Part shown: piece after piece, positions 43,358 through 51,968 of the stretch
Layout of the letters: each line of letters opens with the position of its first letter
How positions within the stretch are numbered: position 1 is the first letter of the stretch
DNA from: UBA7672 sp044224605
Lineage (GTDB): Bacteria; Pseudomonadota; Alphaproteobacteria; Caulobacterales; Hyphomonadaceae
NCBI GenBank assembly: GCA_044224605.1
Contig: JBGAKC010000025.1
Coordinates: 8,709 to 72,708 of the forward strand
Direction: 5' to 3'
DNA length: 64,000 nucleotides
Program-made: the position numbers and the translations under genes
Notes under the pieces: generated by a model
What the model saw: the letters and a program-made list of their open reading frames with translations, nothing else
What the model was told of the DNA's origin: nothing
The model's database searches: none

Positions 43358-45049
43358 CTATTCGTCCTTCTTCGCGCCCTTGAGGGCCGCGCCGAGGATG
43401 TCGCCCAGCGAGGCGCCCGAGTCGGCCGAACCGTACTGTTCCACGGCTTCCTTCTCGTCCTTGATCTCCATCGCCTTGATCGACAGCGAGACCTTGCGAC
43501 CCGCCTTGTCGAACGCAGTGACGAGAGCGTCGACCTTGTCGCCCACAGCGAAACGCTCCGGACGCTGATCGCCGCGATCGCGCGAGAGATCACCCTTGCG
43601 GATGAAGGCCTTCATCGCGCCGTCGGCGATCGAGACTTCGATGCCGCCGCTGGTCACTTCCGTGACCGTACCGGTGACGATCGAGTTCTTGCGCAGATCG
43701 ATGGATTCGGTCGGGTCGACCGACAGTTGCTTGATGCCAAGGGAGATGCGCTCTTTCTCGATGTCGATGTCGAGCACGCGCGCCTGAACGGTGTCGCCCT
43801 TGTTGTACTTCTTGATGGCTTCTTCGCCCGGCGCGTTCCAGTCGATGTCGTTGATGTGGACCATGCCGTCGAGGTCGGGACCCAGACCCACAAAGAGACC
43901 GAACTCGGTGATACCGCGGACTTCGCCTTCGATGTTCGTGCCGATGGGATGTTCAGCCATGAACTGTTCCCACGGGTTGTTCATCGCCTGCTTGAGGCCC
44001 AGCGAGATACGGCGCTTCTCGGCGTCGACGTCGAGGACGACCACATCCACTTCCTGGCTGGAGGAGATGATCTTGCCGGGGTGAACGTTCTTCTTGGTCC
44101 ACGACATTTCGGAGACGTGGATCAGGCCTTCAACGCCGTCTTCCAGTTCAACGAACGCGCCGTAGTCCGTGATGTTGGTCACGCGGCCCTTGAGCTTGGC
44201 GCCGACCGGGTACTTGGCCGACACGCCATCCCACGGATCGGTCATGAGCTGCTTCATGCCCAGCGAGATACGCTGGGTGTCCGGGTTGATCTTGATGATC
44301 TGGACTTCGACTTCCTGGCCGACTTCCACAACCTGGCTCGGATGGGAGACGCGCTTCCAGCTCATGTCGGTGACGTGCAGCAGGCCATCGATGCCGCCGA
44401 GGTCCACGAACGCGCCGTAGTCGGTGATGTTCTTGACAACGCCCTTGCGACGCTCGCCCTCGGCCATGTTGCCGACGATCTCGGCGCGCTGTTCGGCACG
44501 CGATTCTTCGAGCACGGCGCGGCGCGAGACCACGATGTTGCCGCGCGGACGATCCATCTTGAGGATCGCGAACGGCTGGTTCTGGTTCATCAGCGGGCCG
44601 ACATCGCGGATCGGACGGATGTCGACCTGGCTACCCGGCAGGAAGGCGTTGACGCCGCCGAGATCGACGGTGAAGCCGCCTTTGACGCGGCCGACGATGG
44701 CGCCTTTGACGGTCTCTTTCTTCTCGTGGACGCGCTCGAGGCGGGTCCAGGCTTCTTCGCGCTTGGCCTTGTCGCGCGACAGGACGGCGTCGCCAAGCGC
44801 GTTCTCGATGCGCTCGAGATAGACTTCAACGATCGCGCCGACGGTCGGCTGGGTTTCGTCGGCGGCGAATTCGCGCGCCGGGATCCGGCCTTCGGTCTTA
44901 AGACCAACATCGACCGTGATGAAGTCGGAACCGACGGATGTGACCGTGGCGGGTACAACCCGGCCTTCGATCATTCCCGAGCCGGAGAAGCTCTCTTCAA
45001 AGAGGGCGGCAAAATCGTCGGTGGTCGGGTTCATCTGGGCGACAGGCAT
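43358..45049 (-). CDS. rpsA: 30S ribosomal protein S1
   Basis: From the ATG at 45049 (MPVAQMNPTTDDF), preceded by TTTTGGAG, the protein has 563 residues. Six S1 RNA-binding domains can be traced by repeats such as VKNITDYGAFVDLGGIDGLL, VTNITDYGAFVELEDGVEGL and VRGITEFGLFVGLGPDLDGM. S1 binds mRNA and helps load it on the 30S subunit, which matters in an organism using many weak or non-ATG starts. It lies between ihfB and arr; cmk, normally its upstream neighbour, is 2.8 kb away. Confidence 0.96.
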   Translation of the reverse strand: MPVAQMNPTTDDFAALFEESFSGSGMIEGRVVPATVTSVGSDFITVDVGLKTEGRIPAREFAADETQPTVGAIVEVYLERIENALGDAVLSRDKAKREEAWTRLERVHEKKETVKGAIVGRVKGGFTVDLGGVNAFLPGSQVDIRPIRDVGPLMNQNQPFAILKMDRPRGNIVVSRRAVLEESRAEQRAEIVGNMAEGERRKGVVKNITDYGAFVDLGGIDGLLHVTDMSWKRVSHPSQVVEVGQEVEVQIIKINPDTQRISLGMKQLMTDPWDGVSAKYPVGAKLKGRVTNITDYGAFVELEDGVEGLIHVSEMSWTKKNVHPGKIISSSQEVDVVVLDVDAEKRRISLGLKQAMNNPWEQFMAEHPIGTNIEGEVRGITEFGLFVGLGPDLDGMVHINDIDWNAPGEEAIKKYNKGDTVQARVLDIDIEKERISLGIKQLSVDPTESIDLRKNSIVTGTVTEVTSGGIEVSIADGAMKAFIRKGDLSRDRGDQRPERFAVGDKVDALVTAFDKAGRKVSLSIKAMEIKDEKEAVEQYGSADSGASLGDILGAALKGAKKDE

Positions 45050-45396
45050 CAAAGCTCCAAAAGGGTTAGACGTGAAAGGCCAACCGGCTCATCCGGCGGA
45101 CTCGCCGCGGGATGCGGCGTGAATGCTGATTTCCGCCGGACTGCTGGGGATTTCGCGGGCTCAGGCCGTTTGAGCGGCAGGCCAGCGAGAGCTGTCCACA
45201 TGGCGGGAGCGGGTCTCTAGGCGCTGAGACCCCTGAAAGTCAAGCGAAAGGGGATTCCGGCCGGGTACCGACCGGCGACCTCGACCTCATTCGGGAAGCT
45301 CTCCGCCTGTCCTTATGTTTGGGTCGCAAGGGCCTTGCTTCAAGACCCGGCTCATCGCTTACAAGGCCAGTCCCCTGTAACCAGAGGACGCTCCCC
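45050..45396. other. rpsA-arr divergent intergenic region
   Basis: This 347-bp stretch should hold the rpsA promoter on the minus strand and the arr promoter on the plus strand. I cannot identify either with confidence, and see no RNA gene. Confidence 0.35.
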
Positions 45397-45819
45397 ATGA
45401 CAGCCAAGCCCACCGGTCCATTCTACCATGGCTGCAAGGCCGACCTGAAACCCGGCGACCTGATCCGCCCGGGCTACGCCTCCAACTACGGCAAGCGCAA
45501 AGCAGCCATCTGGGCCTACCTGACCGAGACGCTGGAGGCCGCTACCTGGGGCGCCGAACTGGCGCAAGTTCAACCGGGAATGGGCGATGCCCCCGGCCGG
45601 ATCTACATCGTCGAGCCCACCGGCCCCTTCGAGGACGATCCCAACCTCACCGACAAGAAATTCCCGGGAAACCCGACGAAGTCCTACCGCACGCGTGATC
45701 CGCTACGGATCGTCGGCGAGGTGACCGGCTGGCTGGGCCACTCACCCGAGCAGCTCAAGACCATGAGGGATCATCTGGCGCATCTCGATCGGCTCGGCAT
45801 CGAGGCAATCGAGGATTGA
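45397..45819 (+). CDS. arr: rifampin ADP-ribosyltransferase Arr
   Basis: From the ATG at 45397 the protein has 140 residues, the size of known Arr enzymes. Matching segments are GPFYHGCKADLKPGDLI, ATWGAELA, RIYIVEPTGPFEDDPNLTDK, KFPGNPTKSYRTRDPLRIVG and the terminal GIEAIED. The catalytic His (YHG) and Asp (EDDPN) are present. Arr transfers ADP-ribose from NAD to rifampin and inactivates it. The gene looks like a chromosomal, intrinsic copy with base use like its neighbours, and no integron or IS sequence is near. Confidence 0.93.
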   Translation: MTAKPTGPFYHGCKADLKPGDLIRPGYASNYGKRKAAIWAYLTETLEAATWGAELAQVQPGMGDAPGRIYIVEPTGPFEDDPNLTDKKFPGNPTKSYRTRDPLRIVGEVTGWLGHSPEQLKTMRDHLAHLDRLGIEAIED

Positions 45820-45842
45820 CCTTTTCCTATCGACATCCGCCG

Positions 45843-45870
45843 CCAGTCCCGTGCGTATAGACGGGACTGG
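45843..45870. promoter_or_regulatory. 10-bp perfect inverted repeat before the SDR gene
   Basis: CCAGTCCCGT (45843-45852) and ACGGGACTGG (45861-45870) flank an 8-bp spacer. It begins 24 bp after the arr stop and ends just before the Shine-Dalgarno sequence of the SDR gene. It could be a terminator stem without a T-run or an operator for a dimeric repressor. Confidence 0.5.
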
Positions 45871-45887
45871 TCGCAGGAGGGCGTGTC

Positions 45888-46742
45888 ATGAAATCCGTTG
45901 TCGTCACAGGCGCATCCACCGGCATCGGCTGGGGATGCGTGAAGGTGCTCGCCGGGAAAGGCTTCCACGTCTTCGGCAGCGTCCGGAAGCAGGCTGACGC
46001 TGACCGGCTCCAGAAGGAGTTCGGCGCGAACTTCACACCGCTCATCTTCGACGTCACCGACGAAGCGGCGGTCGCCGCCGGCGCAAAAATCGTCGCGGCG
46101 AAACTGGCCGGCGCGCCCCTCTTCGGCCTGGTCAACAATGCCGGCATCGCCAACCCCGGCCCGCTGCTTCATCTCGACATCGCCGCCTTTCGCCAGCAGA
46201 TGGAAGTCAACGTCACTGGGCAACTCATCGTTACCCGCGCCTTCGCGCCGCTCCTCGGGGCATCGCCCGATCACAAGACGAAGACGCCTGGTCGCATCTG
46301 CATGATGAGCTCTGTCGGGGGGAAGCAGGCAGCGCCCTTCCTCGGCCCCTACAGCGCCTCCAAGTTCGCGCTTGAGGGCCTGTCGGAGGCCCTGCGTCGC
46401 GAACTGATGATCTATGGCGTCGACGTCATCGTCATCGCCCCTGGCGCCATCGCAACGCCGATCTGGGACAAGGCAGACACGGTCGACGTCACCCGCTACG
46501 CCAACACGGTCTATGCAAAGCCGCTTGAAGCCGTGAAACGCTTCATGGTCGCGCAGGGCCGCAAGGGGTTTCCGCCCGAACGGATCGGTAAGACCGTTCA
46601 TACCGCCCTCACCGCCGCCAGTCCGAAAACCCGCTACGTCGTCACGCCCGATCCTGTCACCAACTGGATGGGCCTTCATCTTCCCAAACGCATGGTCGAT
46701 GGCGCTTTCGCCAAACAGCTGGGGCTGACACGGCAATCCTAG
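45888..46742 (+). CDS. short-chain dehydrogenase/reductase
   Basis: The 284-residue protein has the nucleotide-binding TGASTGIGWG near the N-terminus, the NNAGIA motif (GLVNNAGIANPG) and the catalytic YSASK (LGPYSASKFALEGLSEAL). This is the classical SDR set. The C-terminal extension is longer than usual, and the substrate is unknown. A strong CAGGAGGG Shine-Dalgarno sequence precedes the ATG. It is followed after 17 bp by a serine hydrolase gene on the same strand, so they may form an operon. Confidence 0.92.
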   Translation: MKSVVVTGASTGIGWGCVKVLAGKGFHVFGSVRKQADADRLQKEFGANFTPLIFDVTDEAAVAAGAKIVAAKLAGAPLFGLVNNAGIANPGPLLHLDIAAFRQQMEVNVTGQLIVTRAFAPLLGASPDHKTKTPGRICMMSSVGGKQAAPFLGPYSASKFALEGLSEALRRELMIYGVDVIVIAPGAIATPIWDKADTVDVTRYANTVYAKPLEAVKRFMVAQGRKGFPPERIGKTVHTALTAASPKTRYVVTPDPVTNWMGLHLPKRMVDGAFAKQLGLTRQS

Positions 46743-46759
46743 CGGCTAAGCTGCCGCCC

Positions 46760-47899
46760 ATGACAAACCTCACCCAACGCGTCGACGCCGCCCTCAATTC
46801 AGCCCTCAGCGAGAAACGCCTCGTCGGCGCCGTCATCGCTGTCATGCAGGACGGACAGCTCGCCCACTTCAAGGCCTATGGCCTCGCCGACCGCGAAGCC
46901 GGCCGCGCCATGACGGAAGACGCCATCTTCCGCCTCGCCTCAATCTCGAAGCCGATCGTCACCGCCGCAGCGATGCGCATGATCGAGCTCGGGAAGTTCA
47001 AGCTCGATACGCCCGTCACCGACTTCCTGCCAGATTTCAGGCCGAAGGCGCCGGACGGCTCAACGCCCCAGATTACCATCCGCCACCTGCTCACGCATAC
47101 GGCGGGCCTGTCCTACGACTTCCTCCAACCTGAGAACGGCCCCTACAACACCATCCCCGTTTCCGCCGGCATCGATGGCGACTTCACGATGGAAGACAAC
47201 CTCAACCGCATGGTTCAGGCCGGCCTCACCTTCCCGCCCGGCGCCATGTGGCTCTACTCCGTCGCCATCGACGTGCTCGGCGCGATCCTCGCAAAGGTGG
47301 AAGGCACGGATGTCGAAGGCGCGGTGAAGAAGTACGTCACCGGCCCCATGCAGATGACCGACACATCCTTCTTCGTCACCGACGAGAAGCGCCTCGTCCA
47401 GCCTTATTCGAACGCGACCCCAGAACCCGTGCGGATCGGCGACAATTTCAAGCAGCCCTTTGTGCCAGGCTGCGCCCCGATCAATCTCGGCGTCTCGCGC
47501 GCCTTCAACCGCCATGCCTTCCAGGGCGGCGGGGGATGCATGAACGGCAAGGCGATGGATATCGTCCGCATGCTCGATGCGATCCGCGCCGGCGGCGAGC
47601 CGATCCTGTCGAGTGAAACGACGCGAGCGATGATGTCGAACCAGATCGGCCCGCTGCGCATCCTGTTCGACCCCACGGGCAACACGGCCTTCGGCTTCGG
47701 CGGCTCGATCCTGCTCGACCCCGCCGCTTCAGGCTCGCTGCTGTCGCCGGGCTCATGGCAATGGGGTGGTGTCTGGGGCCATTCATGGCACGTCGATCCG
47801 GCGCGCAAGACCACGATCGTCAACCTCACCAACACGACGCTCGAAGGCATGGTCGGACAGGTTGTACGCGACATCCAGCAGGCGGTGGTCGGCGGTTAG
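46760..47899 (+). CDS. serine hydrolase, beta-lactamase/esterase EstB type
   Basis: The 379-residue protein has the SxxK motif in FRLASISKPIVTAAAM at about residue 61, the Tyr motif in MWLYSVAIDVLG at about 165 and a third box in WGVWGHSWHVDP near 336. This set is that of class C beta-lactamase-like hydrolases and EstB-type esterases. There is no signal peptide, so it is probably a cytoplasmic esterase, not an antibiotic-degrading enzyme. It may be co-transcribed with the SDR gene. It converges on cmk with overlapping stops. Confidence 0.9.
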   Translation: MTNLTQRVDAALNSALSEKRLVGAVIAVMQDGQLAHFKAYGLADREAGRAMTEDAIFRLASISKPIVTAAAMRMIELGKFKLDTPVTDFLPDFRPKAPDGSTPQITIRHLLTHTAGLSYDFLQPENGPYNTIPVSAGIDGDFTMEDNLNRMVQAGLTFPPGAMWLYSVAIDVLGAILAKVEGTDVEGAVKKYVTGPMQMTDTSFFVTDEKRLVQPYSNATPEPVRIGDNFKQPFVPGCAPINLGVSRAFNRHAFQGGGGCMNGKAMDIVRMLDAIRAGGEPILSSETTRAMMSNQIGPLRILFDPTGNTAFGFGGSILLDPAASGSLLSPGSWQWGGVWGHSWHVDPARKTTIVNLTNTTLEGMVGQVVRDIQQAVVGG

Positions 47900-48570
47900 G
47901 CCTTCGGTTTCTTCGTTGCAGCCTTCTTCGCCGGCGCCTTCTTCGGCTTGCCGCGATGGGCCTCCACAATCTCGATTGCCTTGGCGACGGTCTGGTCCTG
48001 GTTGATTGCGGTGGTGTCGATCCAGATCGCATCGTCCGCCGGCTTCATCGGCGCGTCCTTGCGCTCGGCGTCGCGGGCGTCGCGCTCCTTGAGCTGGGCC
48101 AGCACGCCCTGTTCGCTCACATCCTCGCCCATGCCCGAGAGTTCGAGGAAACGGCGCCGGGCGCGTTCATCCACCGCCGCATCGACCCACAGCTTCACGT
48201 CGGCGTCGGGCGCGATCACCGTGCCGATGTCGCGGCCGTCGAGCACGGCCCCGCCCTTCTGCTGCGCAAAATTGCGCTGCAGCTCGAACAGCGCGCGCCG
48301 CACGGCGCCCAGAGACGCCACCACCGACGCAGCCGCGCCTACCCCGGCGCCGCGCAATTCGCGCTCGTCGAACTCGGCAAGGTCGATGTGTTGGGCCAAA
48401 AGCGCGCATTCGCGCTCGTCCTTGAAGTCGATGCCCTTGTTGATCGCCGACTTCGCCACCGCGCGGTAGAGCAGGCCGGTGTCGAGATGCGGCAGGCCGT
48501 AGTGCGCCGCCAGCCGCTTGGCCAGCGTGCCCTTGCCTGAAGACGTCGTGCCGTCGATCGCGATGATCAT
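47896..48570 (-). CDS. cmk: cytidylate kinase
   Basis: The 224-residue protein has the nucleotide loop IAIDGTTSSGKGTLAKRLA, the CMP-binding YGLPHLDTGLLYRAV and VLDGRDIGTVIAPDADVKLW. It phosphorylates CMP and dCMP. The C-terminus is a Lys/Ala-Pro-rich tail (KAPAKKAATKKPKA). It overlaps aroA by ATGA. In most Proteobacteria rpsA follows it directly. Here the arr, SDR and hydrolase genes lie between. Confidence 0.94.
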   Translation of the reverse strand: MIIAIDGTTSSGKGTLAKRLAAHYGLPHLDTGLLYRAVAKSAINKGIDFKDERECALLAQHIDLAEFDERELRGAGVGAAASVVASLGAVRRALFELQRNFAQQKGGAVLDGRDIGTVIAPDADVKLWVDAAVDERARRRFLELSGMGEDVSEQGVLAQLKERDARDAERKDAPMKPADDAIWIDTTAINQDQTVAKAIEIVEAHRGKPKKAPAKKAATKKPKA

Positions 48571-49892
48571 GATTTCACGACGTCCGCACCGAGCGTTGCC
48601 ATGTGGTCGAAGAATTCCGGATAGGATGTCGCGATCATCGCGATGTCGTCGACGCTGACCGCGTTCTTCGCGGCCGATCCCATCACCAGGGCCGACATGG
48701 CGATGCGGTGGTCATGTCGCGTTTCAACCGCGCCGCCGCCAGCGACGCCGCGCGGTCCGCGGCCGGTGACGATGAAGCCATCCGGCAGTTCTTCCACCGC
48801 AACGCCGTTGACGGCCAGCATGGCGCAGATCGCCTTGATGCGGTCGCTTTCCTTCACGCGCAGTTCGGCGGCGCCGGTCACTTTTGTCTGGCCTTCGGCG
48901 AACGAGGCCAGCACGGCGAAAATCGGCAGCTCGTCGATCATCGAGGGCACCAGCGCAGGATCGAGCGATATGCCCCTGAGCTGCGAAGCCTTCGCGATGA
49001 CGCGCACCGTATCCTCGCCCGTCGCCTGCCCGTCTTCCTCCGCCCGCACATCGGCGCCCATCGCCTTGGCTGCATCGAGAAAGCCAGTCCGTGTCCGGTT
49101 GTCGAGCATGCCGGTCACGCGCGCATCGCCTTCACCGGCAATCAGCGCCATGGCGATCGCGAACGCGGCCGATGAGGGATCGCCCGCAACCGAGGCGCCC
49201 CTGATCGCTTTGAGCTTCTGCCAGCCTTTGACTGACACAAGCGGCCCGCCCTGCGCGCGCTGCTCAACGCCCACGTCCACGCCGAAGGCGCGCAACATCC
49301 GCTCGGTGTGGTCGCGGGTCGCTTCCTTCTCTTCGATGACCGTCACCCCATCGGCGCGAAGAGCCGCAAGCATGATCGCTGACTTTACCTGCGCCGAGGC
49401 TTCAGGAGGCGCATAGCGGATCGCTTTCAACTTGCCGCCGCGGATCACCGCAGGGAGTTTCCCGCCCGGTGCGGTCTCCGCGGAAACGCCCATCTCGCGC
49501 AGCGGCTTCAGCACGCGCTCCATCGGGCGCGAGGACAAGGATGCATCGCCTATGAAACGCGCCGTCACCTCGTGTCCGCCGACGAGGCCCATCATGAGCC
49601 GCGCTCCGGTTCCTGAATTCCCAAAATCGAGATCGCCTGACGGCGTCGAAAAACCCTTCGCCCCGACGCCTGCGATGGTCCAGGCGCCCTGGCCCGTGCG
49701 CTCGACGCCTGCGCCAAGCGCCTTCACGGCCCTTGCCGTGTTGAGAACGTCTTCGCCCTCCAGAAGGCCGGTGACCGTCGATTCGCCCGCCGCCACGGCA
49801 GCCATCATGACGGCCCGGTGCGAGCAGGATTTGTCGCCGGGCGCACGAACCGAACCTGCGATCCGGGCGACGGGTCTTGAATACGCGCGCAT
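48567..49892 (-). CDS. aroA: 3-phosphoshikimate 1-carboxyvinyltransferase (EPSP synthase)
   Basis: The 441-residue protein has APGDKSCSHRAVMMAAVAAG near the N-terminus, LDFGNSGTGARLMMGLVGG, and LRVKESDRIKAICAMLAV with DHRIAMSALVMG later. These bind phosphoenolpyruvate and shikimate-3-phosphate. AroA makes EPSP in the shikimate pathway towards chorismate, from which the trp genes in this window work. It is divergent from the FYDLN gene and overlaps cmk. Confidence 0.95.
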   Translation of the reverse strand: MRAYSRPVARIAGSVRAPGDKSCSHRAVMMAAVAAGESTVTGLLEGEDVLNTARAVKALGAGVERTGQGAWTIAGVGAKGFSTPSGDLDFGNSGTGARLMMGLVGGHEVTARFIGDASLSSRPMERVLKPLREMGVSAETAPGGKLPAVIRGGKLKAIRYAPPEASAQVKSAIMLAALRADGVTVIEEKEATRDHTERMLRAFGVDVGVEQRAQGGPLVSVKGWQKLKAIRGASVAGDPSSAAFAIAMALIAGEGDARVTGMLDNRTRTGFLDAAKAMGADVRAEEDGQATGEDTVRVIAKASQLRGISLDPALVPSMIDELPIFAVLASFAEGQTKVTGAAELRVKESDRIKAICAMLAVNGVAVEELPDGFIVTGRGPRGVAGGGAVETRHDHRIAMSALVMGSAAKNAVSVDDIAMIATSYPEFFDHMATLGADVVKS

Positions 49893-50010
49893 GGGCTTTT
49901 CGGCCTTGTAGACGGGGCCGCCGGCGCCTTGTGGTCCGGCGAAACATGAGCCGCTTTACAGCCTCGCGCAGACATGGCAAGCGCCGACCCAAGCATGGGG
50001 AATTAAGACC

Positions 50011-50556
50011 TTGGCGACAACTGACCTCGGCGAGAAACACATCTGCCCGGAATGCGGGTCCAGGTTCTACGATCTGGGCAAGCACCCGCCCGTCTGTCCA
50101 AAATGCAAGACCGTCCTTACCGGAACGGCTGAGCCGGCGAAGGCCAAGAAGGCCGCGCCCGCGAAGAAGGCTGCTCCGGCCAAAAAGGCCGCGGCTCGCG
50201 ATGAAGACGAGGATGATGAGGACGAAGACGAAGACGAGGATGACGACGAGGACGATTTCGACGACGACGACGAGGACGATGACGACGAGGATGACGAGGA
50301 CGACGACGATATCGACCTCGAAGACGACGATGATGTCCTCGAGACGGAGGACGAGGAAGATGATCCCGCCGTTGGCGGCAAGCCCGCCAAGGTTGGCAAG
50401 GCCAGCAAGTATTCCGGCGGCGAGGATGACGACGACGACGATGATCTCGACGACGACGAGGATGATGACGATGATGACGACGATCTGACCGTCATCGACG
50501 AAGACGACGAGTTCGAGGACGACGACGTCGAACTGAAGGACGACGAAGAGGAATAG
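50011..50556 (+). CDS. TIGR02300-family FYDLN acid domain protein
   Basis: The 181-residue protein starts at a TTG (50011); there is no nearby ATG. The N-terminus LGEKHICPECGSRFYDLGKH and VCPKCKTVLTG forms a zinc-ribbon-like region with the FYDL motif that names the family. After a Lys/Ala-rich bridge comes a very acidic C-terminal half made mostly of Asp and Glu, which looks like tandem repeats at DNA level (codon runs of gac, gat and gag). The family is common next to aroA in Alphaproteobacteria and its function is unknown. A terminator follows. Confidence 0.85.
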   Translation: MATTDLGEKHICPECGSRFYDLGKHPPVCPKCKTVLTGTAEPAKAKKAAPAKKAAPAKKAAARDEDEDDEDEDEDEDDDEDDFDDDDEDDDDEDDEDDDDIDLEDDDDVLETEDEEDDPAVGGKPAKVGKASKYSGGEDDDDDDDLDDDEDDDDDDDDLTVIDEDDEFEDDDVELKDDEEE

Positions 50557-50580
50557 AGCCCACGCTCTTCACTTCGCAAA

Positions 50581-50622
50581 GATGAAACGGCCCGCGAGAT
50601 GATCGCGGGCCGTTTTCATTTG
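50581..50622 (+). terminator. rho-independent terminator after the FYDLN gene
   Basis: The stem pairs AAACGGCCCGCGA (50585-50597) with TCGCGGGCCGTTT (50603-50615) around a 5-base loop and is followed by TCATTT. It marks the boundary between the conserved gene cluster and the mobile island. Confidence 0.85.
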
Positions 50623-50799
50623 GCCGCGTGCTTTGAAACGCCCCGGACTGAAGAGTTGGATTTCCAAGGGAAGATGGTGGACAATCAGGCTCCATTTTCG
50701 AACCTCAAGGTTCGCCTCTAGCGCCTGATGTTTTGGACATTTTGCAGGAGTGGAACCAGCATCTCAAGCGGGTTGCCCCGGTTTTGGGGATCCATCCTC

Positions 50800-51167
50800 A
50801 TGAGCGCCGCCACCTCAACTCCCTTCTCGATTCGGCTTTCCTCTGAGGAACGCGCCCGGCTATGGCCGAGGCGGGCGGGCTCCCTCTCGGAACCTATCTC
50901 CGTTCCAGGCTGCTGGCGGAGGGTTCCGCACCTCGCCGCAAGGCGGGGCAAACGATTGCCAGCCGTCAGGCACTGGCTCAGGCATAGGGACTGCTCGGTC
51001 AGTCCCGATACTCCAGCAACCTGAACCAGCTCGCCCACCTAGCGAATCTGGGCGTCCTACCGCTCACCCCTGAGGTTGTGGAGGAGCTGGCCTCCTTCCT
51101 CAAACTAATAGCCGAAATCCGCCGCCTGCTCGTCCAAGCCCTCGGGCAGAAGGCGGACCGCGCATGA
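50800..51167 (+). pseudogene. MobC-like mobilization protein, broken
   Basis: The first frame reads MSAATSTPFSIRLSSEERAR. After a one-base frame change near 50863 it continues AEAGGLPLGTYLRSRLLAEG and then APRRKAGQTIASRQALAQA. An in-frame TAG at 50985-50987 interrupts, and the frame resumes GLLGQSRYSSNLNQLAHLAN and LTPEVVEELASFLKLIAEIR to a stop overlapping the relaxase ATG. The pattern is that of relaxosome accessory proteins (MobC type) encoded just upstream of relaxases. Two disabling changes make it a pseudogene. Confidence 0.75.
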
Positions 51168-51648
51168 TTATCAAGGCATCCGTCTGCAGCTGGGGCGCGG
51201 GCCTCGCGAGACACCTGTTGAAAGAGGAGAACGATCACGTTCTCCTCCACGAGCCACGTGGCTTCATCAGCGCCGATCTTGATGGTGCGTTTCGCGAAGC
51301 CAAGGCGTTGAGCCTTTGCACCGCGCGGAGAGGGCAAAGTTCTCTGGCGTCCAGTCCAGCGATTTGACGCGCGCCGCAAGGGAGCGGCAGGCGCGTATGC
51401 CCAAGGGCCTGCGCGGTCTGTGGTCGCGGATCACGGGCGAGCGTGCGCGCATCAAGGCTGCCAACGAAATGGAAGCGAAGGCGCAAGCTGCGCGCCATGA
51501 GAAAGAGCGCGCCGAACTCTTTGCCCGCCAGCTCCACGAGCGCCGCGTCCTGCAAGCAAAGATCAAGGAACTGCGGCGAGCGCAGGCGGAAGGGCATGCC
51601 CTCAGCCGCGCGCATAAAGGCGCGCTGGCGCTCTCTGATGCGCGCTAG
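51164..51648 (+). pseudogene. MOB relaxase, internally deleted
   Basis: The N-terminal piece, in frame from the ATG at 51164, reads MIIKASVCSWGAGLARHLLK and then HVLLHEPRGFISADLDGAF, the start of a known family of alphaproteobacterial relaxases. Shortly after, the sequence changes to the frame of 51316-51648, which encodes MPKGLRGLWSRITGERARIK and ELFARQLHERRVLQAKIKEL, a typical relaxase C-terminal coiled coil. Several hundred central codons, including the catalytic His triad, are missing. Confidence 0.75.
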
Positions 51649-51824
51649 CTGTGCGGGGGCTCCCGCCTCCCAGCGCGCGATATCCCGTCGCTTGGATTCG
51701 CTGGCGAGCTCAAAAAGCTTCGTGAGGAGGTCGAATAAAGACATGGCGGGATGTTAGAGCTAGCACCTTGTTTAGTAGACGAAAAATGCCCGCCGCCCGG
51801 AGCGCCGCCAAACCTGCTAACCCC

Positions 51825-51955
51825 TTGAATCACCCATCCAAATTGATGTATAATACGACATCAAAATGTCCTTCTGATATCGAATAAGGCATCACTTATT
51901 GGCACCAAACTCCCTAATCGATATCTTATTCTGCATAACGACGCATCTTTGATGC
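51825..51955 (+). promoter_or_regulatory. hipBA promoter and operator-like palindromes
   Basis: A sigma-70-type promoter, TTGAAT (51825-51830) and TATAAT (51849-51854) with an 18-bp spacer, overlaps a palindrome with arms TTGATGT (51843-51849) and ACATCAA (51858-51864). Further on, 14-bp arms at 51876-51889 and 51912-51925 built on GATATCGA pair with two mismatches. A third small palindrome, GCATC-TTT-GATGC, is at 51943-51955. HipB repressors are known to bind several operators before their operon, and these are the candidates. The region is much more AT-rich than its surroundings. Confidence 0.5.
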
Positions 51956-51968
51956 ATAAAGGTACATC

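Noticed and set aside
43235..45220. A 661-codon plus-strand open frame opposite rpsA.
   Set aside because: The S1 domains on the minus strand are unmistakable, and this frame is a His/Asp-rich antisense artefact.
50200..50540. Tandem nucleotide repeats inside the FYDLN gene.
   Set aside because: The repetitive gac/gat/gag pattern follows from the Asp/Glu-rich protein tail, which is normal for the family, so it is not listed as a separate repeat.
50660..50700. A possible left attachment site resembling the tRNA-Ala 3' end (TGGTGGA and TCGAACC).
   Set aside because: Only two short words match and their spacing differs by five bases from that in the tRNA. This is within chance.
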